DNA of 64,000 nucleotides, from positions 3,276,001 through 3,340,000 of the forward strand of contig JAFREQ010000047.1 in NCBI GenBank assembly GCA_025331565.1, written 5' to 3'. Origin of the DNA: Holacanthus passer. Taxonomy: Eukaryota > Chordata > Actinopteri > Pomacanthidae. Of the stretch, positions 12,541-26,200 are shown one piece after another. The position numbers were made by a program, and so were the translations under genes. Below the pieces are notes generated by a model. The model worked only from the letters and a program-made list of their open reading frames with translations, was not told the origin of the DNA and searched no databases. Numbering within the stretch: the first letter of the stretch is position 1; each line of letters opens with the position of its first letter.

Positions 12541-13779
12541 TCCCCCTTGAGGCTGGAAACAGAGGGAGGATGGAAGTGCTACTGATCATCAGCCCCCAGG
12601 CCAGCCACTTGAGACCAACTCACAACTTATGGAAATTACACAAACACACACACACACTTGCACTCTCAGACGGGTGATATGATTTTGGGTACATGAGCAG
12701 AATGTTGAGGAATAACAGGTGGGACCTTCCAGTGACTGTGTGTGATGTTTCTGTATCTCTCTGGAGTTTCTTTTTCTGTCTTTCTCTCTCTCTGTGAAAA
12801 GGTCAACTGAGGTGAGGGAAGCAGCCAAGTGTGGGTGACAGAGAAAAAAAGTTGTGGCGGAGGGGAGAGAGGAGGAGCAGAGAGCGAAGATGAGATGATT
12901 AAAAACCTCATAAAATGGGCCGGCATGAAAAGAAAGAGACAGGCTAATAGGACGTTAAATAATGTGTGAAACTTAGTGCGGCCATGGAGTTCAAGTGAGT
13001 CTGACTGTGAGAGACAGAAAGAAAAATAAAACGAGATGTATGCTGTCAGAAAATCGCGAGAGAGGAACGGAGATATGAAAAGCTGAGAGGCCAGGGAATT
13101 GAATGGTAAATATATAAAAGGAGAAGATTTTAGATTGTTTTAAAGAATGCGACTCATTAGATTGGGCACATAATATCACCTTCCAGTGATATTCGCAAAA
13201 TCACAATAACAATGAAAGAATCAACACTCATATGGGGAAGATAATGAGAGCGCTGCAGTGATGGAAAAGCTTATAATGAAGTAAAGAGAGAACAACAGCA
13301 GAACAGCTGCTGATCAGATTAAAGGAGAATTAAAACGAAATGACTACACTGCATCAGAGATGATGACAGCTGAGAATGAAATGATGACAAATAACTTTTA
13401 GTTTTAGCTAATGAAAAAAAAAAAAAGAAAAGAAAGGATCTTACTCCCGCCCCCTGTTCATTATCTCTGGTCTTCCATTTCATTTCTCTCTACTCCATTT
13501 CATCACCACCCCTGCATTATAATTACTATTTCCCCCTGTGGGTCCCCGGCCACAGAGCATTTCCTTCCCCCACAGGGGCCTTGGGAGGCTGTGAGGCTGC
13601 TGAAGTTTTCCTGAGCACACAGGAAGGCAGAGAATTACAGCAGGCTTGAAAATGGACCTCTCCACGGAGGATAGATTTCAGCGCCCCACATCATCTCACC
13701 TGAACTCCAGTAAAGCTCAGATTCATTACCCCCTTTTTTTGTGGCCGGTATGACAGTCCCCAACTGGCTTTCAGCTGTG

Positions 13780-13797
13780 CTCTCTCTCTCTCTCTCC
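13780..13797. repeat. (CT)n microsatellite
   Basis: A pure CT tract of about nine units. Confidence 0.9.
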
Positions 13798-14460
13798 AGG
13801 CTATTTTACAGTCTGTTATTATCAGTATTTGCACACATCGATATTCAGACACCACACGTATTAAATGACACGAGGTGCAAGAGTGCTTTGCATTAGACTG
13901 CGAGCTGTCATTTCAGATATTTTGCAAGAATGTGTGACTGGAATGAAAGACGGTCCAGGCATGGTGCTGAATGTGGAGTCCCTGATTGCAGAACGAACAC
14001 GCGGAGATGCAAAAGATGGCAATCGCACATTAATATGCCTTGTGCAGTGATTTATTGGCAGAGCTAATGCTTCTTCGTCAGGGTCTTTAATGTGTGAAAC
14101 ACTGGCTCCATACCAACAACTTATAGTGGCGAGGGTATGACTGCGGGATATTTTGCATGGACTGTGTGAAAACAGCCTTTTTGGCTTTTCTAAGTGTTAT
14201 CAACTTTCAAATATCAAAACAATGACCCATAAAGCACTGATATCTTTTGAGATGCATTTGGCAGTTTTTTTGTGTTGATGTGAGAAGTCAGGCCCTTAAG
14301 TTTTCTAAGGGATTGAAAGACCTGTACAAGCTGGGTTAAGTCAGAAAATCAGTCTGTGTTAAAGGGCATAGCACTGCAGTTCAACTATAAACCAAGAGGT
14401 GACAACGACAGAGTCCAACTTTAGATTTGTTTTCACACTGGAGTCATGGTTCTTAAAAAT

Positions 14461-14820
14461 GCAATGTTGGTCAGTCAGTCCACTGCTTTGGTCCACTTTG
14501 AAATACCTCAATAACAACGGAATGGATTACAGAGAAATTTCAACATTCATGTTTCCCAGAGGATGAATCCCAATGACTTTGGTAATCCCTTGACTTTGAC
14601 CGCCACCACGAGGTTGTGATTGTGAATGAAATGTCCTGAAAATTATTGGATGGATTGTCCCCCTCAGGATGAGTTGTGATACCTTTGGTGATCCTCTGAC
14701 TTTACGTTTGGTGCCATCATCAGGTCAGAATTCCAACACTTTTGTTTATGACAATGCTGACAGCCTAAACTAAGATGGTGAACATGGTCAACGTGTACAG
14801 CTTCACAGAGGTGCTCTCCT
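14461..14820. mobile_element. Teleost interspersed repeat with internal duplication
   Basis: Two related units are visible. Unit one, at about 14510-14634, carries GGATGAATCCCAATGACTTT followed by GGTAATCCCTTGACTTT and a GCCACCACGAGGT block. Unit two, at about 14638-14735, carries TATTGGATGGATTG, CCCCTCAGGATGAGTTGTGA, GGTGATCCTCTGACTTT and a GCCATCATCAGGTC block. Downstream TAAGATGGTGAACATGGTCA completes the order of a repeat I know to be abundant in percomorph genomes. There is no open frame of note. The class is unknown to me; it is probably a non-autonomous element. The minus-strand frame over 14664-14879 is a shadow. Confidence 0.75.
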
Positions 14821-14824
14821 AATG

Positions 14825-17335
14825 TTGTTTTGTGTTGAATCAATGTGAGAAGTTGGCTGTAGCCACTCTTGCCCATCAATTATTCGGAGGACTTAAAAGC
14901 TCTGTTCGAGCTCAAGCAGCTTGATTGTATGACACCAACAAAGCCTTACTTTGGCTGTTTTACTCACCAGCACAGTTCTGTCTATCAGGACCTCAGCCCA
15001 AACCTTCCTAACTTTGCCCAAGGCCTTCAGCTGTTCATAAACTCTGTGCCTGCAGCTCCCTCCCTCCCCTCCCCTCCCTCGTGTTGGTCCCAGCCTCAAC
15101 CACAGTTCAGATCGACTTTCAGGCTCAGTTCCAGTTGATACTCCTCTCAGCATGACAATAAAATACTAATTACTGCCGTTGCTTTGTGGCACGGCATTTA
15201 TAACTGTTCTGACAAAGCCTCCCATTTCCTCTCCTCCCTCCTCGCGCCGCGGCCTCACCTCGCAGTCACACCAGCTCGAGCAGGAAGCCGCTCTCTCTTT
15301 CTTAAATGGATTAACGCTCTGATGGAAGTGGCTGGGCTCGGTGAGGGTGTATGAGAGGCGTGTGACTGATGGAATTAACCATCACAACGACCGGGTGAGA
15401 GGGGGCGAACGGGGGTGTTGAGCGGTGACTGATGGAGCAGTGTGTTGCTAGAGGGAAAGAATGGATGAGAAAAATGTGATTGATAAAGCAAACACTTGGC
15501 GTCAAGGCTGGGGAAAAAAAAAAGGTGAGAGATGAAGGGAGCGAGTGCTGGCTGCAGGGGGTCAAAGGGAACAAGGTGGGTTGATGTTGGAAAGTGGGAA
15601 AAGGGAAACAAAGAGGAAAAAGAAAAATTGAAAAAGAGAAGAGAGGAAATGGTTTAAGAGAAAGAACAGAGAGGAGAGAGAAAGGGGAGAGTGGCAGAAA
15701 GGAAATACTAGTCACAAGAGGAAGAGGAAAAGGAAGGCGATAAGCAGGAGATGGAAGTTGCTGCCGGTCTGAGAGGACATTTGTATGCAGTGTTATGATT
15801 TGCAGAGGAAGGCCACAGCAGCGCCGTGATGGATCACAGCATTGTGTGAGGCCAGAGCACATTCGCACCGATGATTTAGTTCAAATACTGGATGGATGGA
15901 TGCAAGATTCTTCTGTTCATCTAAATGGATGGAAATCCATGCCTCATTCCCGTGAGTGACAGCGGAAAGAAATGTGCAGTAGGATGCACACAGAGGAGAA
16001 ACGGCGAAAACATTCTGCACTCTGCCCAAAAAATTTTGTATGGTTCTCTCCAGCCAAACGCCAAGTCGACGGGTAGAGCCTGATCACCCAGAGTGAGACG
16101 ATCCTGTATTAATTCATTGAGCTTGGCATTGTTAGTAGTATTCTTTTAGATTTGCTGCAGCTCCATTGAGGTTTTTCATCTTTACACCTTAAAGGGTCCT
16201 AGATTTGTGCACGCATCTAGTTTGGTTTGAGTGAAACAGACAAGCTGAATTGCACAAACTGGGTGCATTAGCTGTGACTGACAGATGAATGCCCGTCCTG
16301 TTTGTGATGAAAAACGTAGGCCAACAGAGTATGTTATCGTTTCTCTCCATGTTTGTGTTTTTCCTCAATAGCCGAGGCTCCGATTTTTGTGTTTTCAGGC
16401 ACTATAAGCTGCGACAGGAATGAGATTAAGGCTTCTGCTGGGAAATTCTCTCCAGATAGCTTGCATATCACTCGACTGACTTTATTGTCCCCGTGGTGAT
16501 ATAATCCCAGCGCACGTCGGCAAACATGCGCGCACTTGAACGCACGCTTGCACACATGCGCGCGCACCCACCCACGTACAAACATAAACCTCCTTACTGC
16601 CCTAACTGAGTGAACTCCAGCTGTCCCTTATCTCCCTTCTTGTTGCTTGTTTAGAATTCAGCTGGCAGACAAAGCTTGATCCTGCTCTGTTCTGTTGGGG
16701 TGTTTAAATCCTGCATCTCACACGCCTAACCTCGGGGTACACTTCAACTCAATTTCACACTTGCCAGCTGCTAGAATGTCCTAATTCAATTTACCCTGTT
16801 TAAGGAAGCGGAGGCTTGCTCTCTGGGGAAAGTTTAAAGCGCACGAGAAGGAATGGTCTCGTCAGCTCGGGTCAGCGGCCCACAGCTGCATACCTCACTG
16901 AACAGATAGCCTGTCCCTCCAGGCTTAAGGTAGTGCACTTGAGTGGCCAATGTGATTCCATGATTGCATTCACAGCGATCATGCTTTGATCGATTTGCAG
17001 GATTATGCCCGAATCGATACGAATCAAACACCACAGCTGATCCCCGCACTTATTCTTACAGAAATATTTAGTTTTGCAAACATCACTGAAAAATGAAATG
17101 AATGAAAAGAAAACTCAACAGCAGATTTAATTGGTGCCGTTTCTTTAGTATCAAGTAGTTCCTGGTCAGTGGATAATTCAGCCATATGACAGACGGGAAA
17201 GACAAGCTGCTAAAATGCAAAAAACAGAAATAAATCCCAGGCAAATAAACCAAAACTATCTGCATGACCTCATACTACCAGAGCTAAGTGAGTTGTTTTT
17301 ATAATGTGGTTGAACCATACCTTCACTTTTAAGTT
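14825..17335. other. Non-coding stretch with a strong purine-rich block
   Basis: No gene was recognised. C-rich sequence (CCTCCC repeats) lies at 15058-15080. From about 15390 to 15760 the plus strand is strongly purine-rich. The 185-codon minus frame over 15311-15868, which runs through it, encodes Pro/Ser/Phe/Leu-rich sequence typical of translated CT-rich DNA and is not credible as a protein. GGAT units lie at 15890-15901. An alternating GCGC/CACA tract lies at 16505-16577. Confidence 0.55.
15390..15760. repeat. Purine-rich low-complexity block
   Basis: Roughly 370 bp dominated by GAGAGA, GGAAA and GAAAAG runs on the plus strand, including a 10-A run near 15513-15522. Long purine/pyrimidine asymmetry like this can form triplex DNA and explains the absence of stop codons on the opposite strand. 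Confidence 0.7.
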
Positions 17336-17341
17336 GGATAT

Positions 17342-17757
17342 TGTCATGTCTTTATACTTCCTGTTTTATTTTTGTGTCACTCACCTCTCCTCTTGTTCCA
17401 GATCCCCACTTCCTGTGTGTGATTGTCTGCCCCGCCCTAATTGGCTTCACCTGTGTCTCATTGTCTCACCTCTCTTAGAGTATTTAGTCTCTGTGTTTCC
17501 TGCCAGTTCGTCTTCATTGTTTGTGTCAAGTGTCTCAGCATTCCTAGCGTTCCTGTTTTGTTTTGTTTTGAACTCTCTGCCTGTCTTTTTTTTTTTACCT
17601 TGCCCCTGCTTTGTTCTGTCTTGGATTTGTTTGCCTGATCTCCTGCCTACCTGTCTACCAAACCTAAGCTGAGTAAAGATCTTGATCTTTGGAAAATCTG
17701 AACTGTCTCCTGACTCTTGTTATTGAGTTGTCCTTCCTGTGGTCACCAGTTGTTACA
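17342..17757 (+). mobile_element. Solo-LTR-like element
   Basis: The segment of about 416 bp begins TGTCATGTC and ends TTGTTACA, so it has the TG...CA ends typical of long terminal repeats. Inside are a TATA-like GAGTATTTAGTC near 17478, downstream TTTGTTTTG-rich sequence, and a polyadenylation-like GAGTAAAGATC near 17670, in the order expected for a U3-R-U5 layout. I recognise the sequence (for instance TTCACCTGTGTCTCATTGTC near 17446) as a common teleost repeat. No flanking internal region or second LTR was seen, and the flanks GGATAT and ATTAAT give no clear target-site duplication. The overlapping plus frames of 122 and 65 codons are artefacts of T/C-rich sequence. A non-LTR or DNA-transposon origin is not excluded. 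Confidence 0.55.
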
Positions 17758-17759
17758 AT

Positions 17760-20700
17760 TAATAAAAAATAGGGAAATGAATCTGAATCTAAAGTCTCGT
17801 TTTAGAATCTATATTGTTATAAATTTGTGTTCTTTTAGGAACAAAACTTTTCCCTTCCATACACTTGTATATACCATACTTGTATTGATACATTTTTCAC
17901 ACATAACCTTATCTCAAAAACTAAAACTTACATACCATTTATCACATTTCCCCTCGGATCACCATTAGACCAAACATTACGCCCTCATATGAACCTGTTC
18001 TGTCAACTAACCAGTGTACTGCTGATTGCAAAAATAATGTCTCTTGGCTAGCCTTGTATAACCTTTTGTCATTTACCCAGTACATTGTGGTTTGTGAAAG
18101 CAATGACGACTTGAAGAGTTTGTCAGGCCTTGGTGGACATCTGCGTTTGGTTGAGTGGTTTCTTGAAGGTTCATCGCATTCTTTGTCAATATTCCATGAA
18201 TGCGACCCTGAGGAATTTGAGATAACCTTGTGGATAGGAAGTTTTCTGATCGATTCAATATGATGGCACACAGTGTGCTCACTGTTTACCTCCAGTCTGA
18301 TGTCCTCAGTATATTTTCCTTGATGCCAAAGCTGAATTTCTATGACTTAAACCTACACAGTTTCATTGGTAAAGCTTGTTCGAGGTGATACAGTTCCTGT
18401 GGGCACAGGTTGCCTGGAAGACTTTGCTGAGGGCAAGGAAACACTAATGTTCAATAGGAGGGCTAGTACTAGGAAAAACTATAAATGAGAAAGCACTGAA
18501 TTAGATTAAAAAGCTAAGTAAACAGATAATCGTGAATCAGTAAACGTATGAAAATTAATAAAAGAAAAATATCGTTAAATGATAAAAAGGTTCATTTTTA
18601 AAACGCATTTGCTACAGTTATTAATTATTGTTTGTGAGGTTATTTATGTAATTGTGTGTTAATTTCTTTCATCTGATAATGTCCTTCACAGTTTATTCAA
18701 GCATTTCAATGCATATCACCTTTTATTTATTCAATCAGAAATCTATTCATATGATATTGGGAGATAGTCATGATCCCATCATCTCACCATCTGATGACAA
18801 TTTAGCCAGCGGATATCCAGATAATGGTTTTCCACGTCAAGACTTCCTCTCCTGTGTGCCGGACATTGTTTACAGTCTAATTAGCAACTCGAGATGTGAG
18901 AAAGTAAGACACTGGCTAATCTATAGAAATAACTATGTGCATATGAATGCATATAGATGAAATAAAAACCAACCTAACCAAAATGCTTCCGATATCAAAG
19001 TCTTGTTCTTTGCCTTCAGATTCTGCATTCATATGCCAATATGTGTCAGTTTATCAAGATTAGCCATCCCCAAATCAGTCTAGTAAGGCAATGCAACCTG
19101 CAGGAGCTTTCTGCTTGACCATTTTATGTATTACGAATTCCCAGTGTGTGGAAAAGATTTCGCACACTGCAGAGAAAGGCATGCTTTCTACAGATCAACA
19201 GGTGGAAGTGACTGAAAAACACAATGAAATGCTTATTAACCAGAGCATTTAGCTGATGTGCAATTAGCTAATGTGAATTAGCTAGGGCTGAGTTTTTGGC
19301 AACAGATGTGATTTTAATCGGCCAAACTGAGTCAGCCTTTTTCACAGCCGACATTTTGTGGAAGGAAAAGCACAGGTGTTATAGGTTCATAGTATTAATG
19401 ATGTCTCTGTGCTGTTCAAGTGTCCCAGTAAGCCATGACAGTGTGACAGTCAGCTAGCATGCTAAATACCAGGGTGCTGAAAGCAATGCAGTTAATGGAG
19501 TTCAGCCATTTTTCTTTAGACCTGTGACATGCCAAAATGTCTTCTGCCAGCTGAAAATGTGAAATCCTGCTTCCTGAATATGTTGCTCTTTGGTAATAAA
19601 AAATGCAAAAAGGCTAAGCTTGATAATATATTGGTTTGACTCCCAGCTTCTTGAGTCTGACTACGTCGCACCTTGGAACAGGATGTCAAATGGACCTTAA
19701 ACTAGAGGCTTCCCAGAGTTGGAATTAAGACGCCTTAAATAGGTCTTTACCACCCCTGTTTTGACTTGGTATAGCCGGATAAGCACAGGTGTAACCAATA
19801 ACATTAACGCCGGCTCTGTGTTTGCAGTGATCCATGCCAACACTCACAATACCTGAACCTGAACCCGAGAGCTGACGTGGGATTTAGCTATAGTTAATAT
19901 TCTTAATTGCATCCAAGCTTCTCCGGCTGTAAAATGTCTAAATCTCTGTCATAGAAAAAGCCTGTTGTCTCAAGCGGACCTTCCCCCTTTTTATGTGAGT
20001 ACACTTATTACTGCTTTGAAATACTCTGTGTAGACTGAAAACTGTTGTCCAGGACTGCAGTTAAGATTCTTAATGTTGATCTCGATTCAGGAGACATATC
20101 TCCCAGCTTCTAAATCAAACATGTAGTCTCATCATTAGGAGTTGGTTGTGGTTTTGGACTTGACCTTTGCAGCAAGTGGCTTCTGCTGCAGCACAGTCCT
20201 CGACTGTCTGGGTCGGCTTCAGGATGTTTGTGCAGAATTAAAATGAAAATCAGTGTCCGTGGTTTGTTTTGAAACCCAGCATGTTAGCCTAAGTCGACGT
20301 GCACAGTGCATAATGTGGCAGCATTCATTAGATCGGGGCTTAGCTGGAAATAATCTGTATTTGAATATGTTGTCTCTTTGTATTTCAGTGACTCAATGGC
20401 AACAGCGATGGGGCCAAGCAGGATTGTAGTATATTAGTAGAAGTGCACAGAGCGTTTGAAGCATCACCGTGTTGCGGTTGAATTCATTTTGTTAAGTTAG
20501 GCCGTGCGAGGCGCTGATGCTGGCCTCGCAAACATGACTTCAAACATGACTTCCTGTGGTGTGCTTTGGAGCGATGCCCTGGGCGCACCAAAGAAATAAA
20601 GCAAACGCTTTCCTTCTGTAGCACAAACATGTTGACTGTGTTGAAAAAGGCATTTTAATTTGAATCTCTGGGTTTGCTCAGTTGAATCAGCCCTAACCTT

Positions 20701-23190
20701 GGCCTCAAAGCAGCGCACTACAACAGAAATTACATTCCTAGGCGCTGCTTACAGATGCAGGGTCAGCCAACCATTCACACATTCACTGAATCTCCTCTGC
20801 CAGGAAGACATTCTCCTAACTGGGAACCAGTGGCGTGCTCCGCTGACATTTCCTCAGTGACAGTGAGCCAAAGCAACTCCTTCACATCCATTGTGGATGT
20901 GTCGACTACTTCACTTAGGAAGGCAGGTGTTGGCAGGAAGGGGACAGGTTCTCAAATGTTTGTGCTCTTTCACTGAAAGCAGATGTTCTCGCTGCGCATT
21001 CACACGCACACACACACACTCAGTGTCTGGGGAGTTTGCACACAGGTCTGTTGTCTGTCGTTTGTTATCAGCTGAAAACAGGGAGGGCGAAAATGTTGAG
21101 TCTGGAGCGTCTTCACACATTCAAAGTGTTCAAAACATTCAAAGTCCAAGGTTTTGTCTCTGAGTCTTGCTTCAACCTTTATGGCTGAAGTTGATGGTTG
21201 GTGTTGGATATAGCCAGGCTCCATAATAAAGAATCGTGCCTGGCCTGTGGGTGGATGTACAAGGATTCTGTGTATTGGAAAGCAAATATATGTGATCTTG
21301 CCCCTATGTTTTGTTGTCGCTGTCTTTTGATTTTAATAGAACTACCTCAGTAAGCATTTGAGATGTCTTCGAGATGCTTCATGAACACGCATCTCAATAT
21401 ACAACACAAAACAACATTACCCTCTGCTTGTAATGCTCTGGGAACATGATCTGGGCACATTTCTGTAGTGATCTGAGCACCTGCATTAGATGTGTGATAG
21501 ATTATAACCTAGTATCCCATCCCATTTGCATTTTAATACATATCCGTCTGTTCAGTGGTGATTTTCATATAAGGCACTCGTATCAACAGCACGTTTATTA
21601 AAAAAGCTGATGAATGCTTTGCAAGTTAAGTGATTGAGGCTGACTTTATGATTTAAAGCACACATGGTATGAGGAGAAAAAAAAGGATTTTAATTAAATT
21701 CAAGGTTAGAATACCTTTACACCGAGTGCAGTCTGGAGCTCTTTCACTCTCATAATTCTTTGACTGTAGTTCAATTACTCTAGTAAATCTGTTTTTTTTG
21801 CCTGGATTAGCTTTCTACATCAGGCAGCAGCTCATCACACATCCGCTATTATTATAACGCTTTGAAATGTGAGATATGACCCTCTGAGAGTGTGTCACTG
21901 AGTGTGTGTGCGTGTCAGTGTGCATGTGTAACAGAGAGAGTTTGTGAAAGGAAAAGCCTGGTGTGTGCGTGCGTGTGTGTACATGTGGGTTTGCCTGATG
22001 GATTTTCAATTTCATTTCCTATGTACATGCTCCGTCCACCAGGGCAGTAGATGAGATTGAGCCTTTACTGCTGGTTCTGAAATTGGGCCGGTCCTGCCGG
22101 ACTCACAGCTCCATTTAAATGCATTAAAGCAGAGAGAAAATGGCTCGTACATCAAGGGTTTTGACATGTGGCAGTGTGACAGCCCACGGCTCCGGGGACG
22201 ATTGGCGCTTGACATGCTAGGATCTCAGGAACACCCATTAACAGCCGCTACATACATAAGCAAACTGATGACTAGGTCAGGCCTTAGATTAACAGTGTGG
22301 AAAGGGAGCGCCGCTGTGGCTAACGGCGTGTTTGATGGTTAACGAGCAACTGTCATTTCCATCCATTATTTCACTGAAATTGTGTGACAGGTGTCTATCG
22401 ATCTTTACAGTGTGACAAGCGCCTAAGGCCTTGAATTAGCTATTACTATCTACTGTCATGGGTGCTGTCAAAAAAAGCGGCCTGAAGTTGATATGGGTGA
22501 CGGGTAGTTGGAGTGATGGGTTGACAAGTCCTGGTGTTAATGGTGGTAAAAAGACGACCCGACACACCGGGTTCTAGCTGCATATTGGCCATGAATATAG
22601 GATGTGGAAGATGTTTGTTCAGCGGAGGGGGGAGACGTGATCAGTGAGTGGCATCTGGCTGTGAAATTGAGGAAGGAATGCCAGTGATGATTATTGTGCA
22701 GAAGAGGTTTGGGCTTGAGTTAGAATATTTCCGATGCGAAGATGGAAATTGCCAATATGAAGTCAATTAGATCTCACCCAACATTTAACCTTGAACAATC
22801 ACTTCTGTGCATTGAGGAAAAACTTTACATTCACATCTGCATTTCATTGCCTGTAGTGGAATATGCTTAGCATCCAAAATCTGACCCCAAACTTGATGAA
22901 CCCATTTTTCATTGGAGCATTTACTATATTACCTGAAGACTTGATTTAATCTATGAGGCAAAAGCTTGGTAAACCTCGGCATCAAGGGTAGTCTGGCAAG
23001 AGTCCGTTCAAGTGCGTGCACATGTGCTGTAGCTCATTTTATATGCAAATGATATTCAGAGGAAGAACAGATGACAATGCCAGCAGAACTGATCCATTGG
23101 AAGTAAGGTGTCTCAATGAAAGTGAGAATGCGTGACAGCAGTCTGCCAAGAGAGAACATGACAACATATTGGAGAAACAACAGCATGGAG
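17760..23190. other. Non-coding stretch, no gene recognised
   Basis: No gene was recognised. Opposing frames at 17942-18271 and 18054-18263 overlap on both strands, which argues against either. CA-rich DNA lies at 21001-21020 and interrupted GTGTG tracts at 21893-21925 and 21960-21990. The part at 22030-22215 is unique-looking, with an ATTTAAATGCATTAAA core, and could be a conserved element. An 8-T run sits near 21791-21798. Confidence 0.5.
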
Positions 23191-23196
23191 AGAGGA

Positions 23197-23223
23197 GTGT
23201 GTGTTTGTGTGTGTGTGTGTGTG
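23197..23223. repeat. (GT)n microsatellite
   Basis: A GT tract with one GTTT interruption, followed by GGGGGAGAGAGAGGGAG. It is likely polymorphic. Confidence 0.9.
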
Positions 23224-23224
23224 G

Positions 23225-26200
23225 GGGAGAGAGAGGGAGCGTGACGAGCAGAGAGAAATGAGTTGGAAGTCAAGCTGGAATTTGCCTTTAGGCGCAAACG
23301 CGGGGTTATTCATCACAAGTACAGTAAGACCAGAAAACAGAGCCACTGTCTGGCAGAAATCCTTGGCAGACCCCTCTTGACCAACTGTTGCTGGATACAG
23401 GGAGTTAAGGATTTAATGAAGTACTTTGAATGGCTGGTTATGGATCACCTCACACATGAATGTTTGTCATTATGCGGGCCCGCATCCCTCAGGGCAGAAT
23501 TTAAGACGTTCTTGGAGATCATTATGTTTCTCAGCGTTGCCTTTGATATGAAGGGTGTATTGTGTAGCTCTTGCTGCAGATATAGTCGCAATGTGTTCCT
23601 CGCTCTGCTTTTTTTTCTGTTTATGCAGAACAAAAAAAAATCTTAAAATGCAAGGAAAGTTTACAATGTGGTATCAAAATCTGAATGCACAGACAAAGAA
23701 AGCTCGAGGATACAAAACAGACATGGAGGTGGAAACTGTGGGATGTAATCCTGCTGCATCAAAGCGGCAAATAACACATTTTTTGCGCCTTTGTTATTCC
23801 GAATCATTTGGCATTCACGTCCTCATGTAAAGAAATACCTCAGTGAAAGTAGATCTAACAATTGAAAATGTCCTTTTCCCCTCCCCCTTCTACTTCTCTC
23901 GTCTCCTGACTGAATCTTTCGCCACATTTATCTGAATACCAACAAACTTAATGCATATTCTCTACGAGTATGAGAGCTGTGTTATCTCACAGCCTTCAAA
24001 AAGAAACACCAGTCTGTAGCCAGCATGACGGCATTGTGAGAAGGGGAATTGTAGTTATTTTACCTTTTAGATGATGGCTTTAATAACTGCCGCCATTTGC
24101 TTTTCCACTTCCATCGATTTCTCGATGTGTGCATTGCTCAATCTATACCATACCTCCTGCACACAATGGACAGAACTGGGTTTATGTGGCCGTGCAGCTG
24201 GAAAGGCATAACAGCAGTTGTTTGATCAGGAACTGTTCTATTACTACGAGAAGGTAATTGTGGGATTCATTTCCTTACACTTTTATATGTTTGTTGTTTT
24301 CCTGCAACCATATCTGCCCCAGAACCAATAGCTGCAGCATTGGTCAAGGGACAAAAAAAAAAAAACCCCTCCCGAAATACTACAGTTCTCTATTATTACA
24401 GAGATGATTACAGAGGCGCGTCTTGGCTAAAAGGTCTGGAAGAACAATGTGAGAGGCCTGTGTGAACAGGTGCTGTTTTTTTTGATCCCTGGAACAAAAA
24501 GCGTGGCTATCTGGCCAGAGTGTCTGCGGAGACAGAGTGGCGGCGACCTGTAAGGGCACGCTGCCGGGAGCGTGGATGGCCTCCACAGCCATGAGAGAGT
24601 TTCTCAAAAGTACAAAATACAGGCACACGGACAGAGCAGGCAAATATTGAACACTTGTTTATTGTCCCTCCTTCTCAATCTCTCTGTAAGTCTCCCTACC
24701 CTTCTGACCAGATGTTGTGTCTCCAGCCTCATGGAAGATGATTTGTGTGTGTGTGTGTGTGTGTGAGAGTATATCATATGTGTGACAAAGAGAGAGTGGA
24801 GGTCAGTAAAACAGTGCAGAGTTAGATTGCAGGCCTTCACAGTCAGTGTCCTAATGGCTGCGTAGCCTGCGGTGTCGTCCCAGGGAATACCAAATTGTTC
24901 TCTTCAGATTTCATTCAGAGAACTTCCCGGGGCCATTCATGCCATTCACAAACAGGTCAGTACAATGGGCACTGATATACCCAACCATTATGTGATTTCT
25001 CTTTTCAGAGACTTTCTATTTCTTTCTTCGTGCTGTTTTTGTTTTTCTGTATTGAAGGGTTAGAGCTGCTGTTTTGATGAGCCACCCGGTGACAAATCTG
25101 CTCACCAGAAGTAATGCAAAGGCATTTGACTGGACTTAAATTTTTGATCTTCATCCAAATGGTAATGGCAGTCAAAGCAGGTACTTATTATTCCAAAGGG
25201 ATGCACTTAGTTATATCAAAGAAACCACAGAGAATTAATGAGCCACGTTTCTCCTAATTCTACAATTACTGTTTTTTGTAATGTAAATTCTGTGTACACA
25301 GTATTACTTTAGACAAATGAATGGAGACACTCAAGAGTGACACAATTGTGAAGCTCCAATTATAATTCATAGATCAACGAAGACCACCTCGAGAATACTA
25401 TTTAACTAAACATGATTACTTGTTAAATTATATACTGTTTTTGTAAAAAAGTCAGACAGTAAGTGACTTCCAGTAAGCGCTCAAAATCTCACTTTATCTC
25501 TGCACAATCTTCTCTGTCATCCCTCATCTATGTTGTTCTCTCCTTCTCCCTAAATAGCCCATATATACATATATATATGTTCCTTTCAGATTCCCTTCCT
25601 TGTTGCTGCTCTCTTTCATTCCCATTTTCAAAACTGTCTCTTATCAATCAAGATAATCATTCTGTTACTCCAGAAATGTCCATTAGACTCACTGATTGTT
25701 CAGTTTTACTCAGAGATCAGCTTCAAGCACCATCTACTCTGAACCCTTTTGCCTAATTGTGTGATGTATAAGCACGTTCTTGTATTCTTAAAGTCATACC
25801 TGCATTACACTCGCCATCTCTATGATTAGCAACAGGCTTCTCAAAGCTCATTTGACAGGTTCTCAACAGGATCCTTGAGTCTTTTTTAATGGGTTGCCTT
25901 TAATTGCATGTAATAGGAGGCAATTTTCCATCAAACTAATAATGCATCTAGTTCAACTCAACTATGTAGGGTAATGGGGTCATTGTTGACAGTGTGCAGA
26001 CTTATTGAGACCCTTTTAACTCGCTGTTTAGAAAATTAATCAAATTGTAGAAGGTGGTTTTGCAAAAAAACAGATTATCCAAATGAAATGTGTAATTGAT
26101 TAGAGTCTTGACTTTATAATATAAATGTATGTTTGTACAAATAGTAAATGTTATTTCAAATCTAGAAGCTGGTTGATTGTGCATTAAATCCACCATTTCA

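Larger units (their letters stand above)
11490..14455. other. Non-coding stretch rich in simple and strand-biased DNA
   Basis: No gene was recognised. Purine-rich runs occur at about 11750-11800, 12001-12075 and 12830-13080. A degenerate GTGCG/GTGTG tract lies at about 12448-12540, a CA tract at 12644-12657, an A run at 13412-13424 and a CT tract at 13780-13797. The 115-codon plus frame at 11729-12076 runs through the purine-rich DNA and encodes an Arg/Lys/Glu/Gly-rich tail, so it is likely a low-complexity artefact. Sequence around 13865-14050 has a 61-codon ATG frame without known domains. Confidence 0.55.

Noticed and set aside
15311..15868. 185-codon minus-strand frame, the longest in the window
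   Set aside because: It lies opposite a purine-rich low-complexity block and its product is almost all Pro, Ser, Phe, Leu and His, as expected from translated CT-rich DNA.
23263..23646. 127-codon plus-strand frame with ATG start
   Set aside because: No known domain; it ends in an A homopolymer and has erratic composition. Chance is more likely than a single-exon gene.
24403..24549. Possible exon between a TTATTACAG acceptor and a CTGTAAGG donor
   Set aside because: All three frames contain stop codons, so it is not a coding exon; a non-coding exon cannot be shown.
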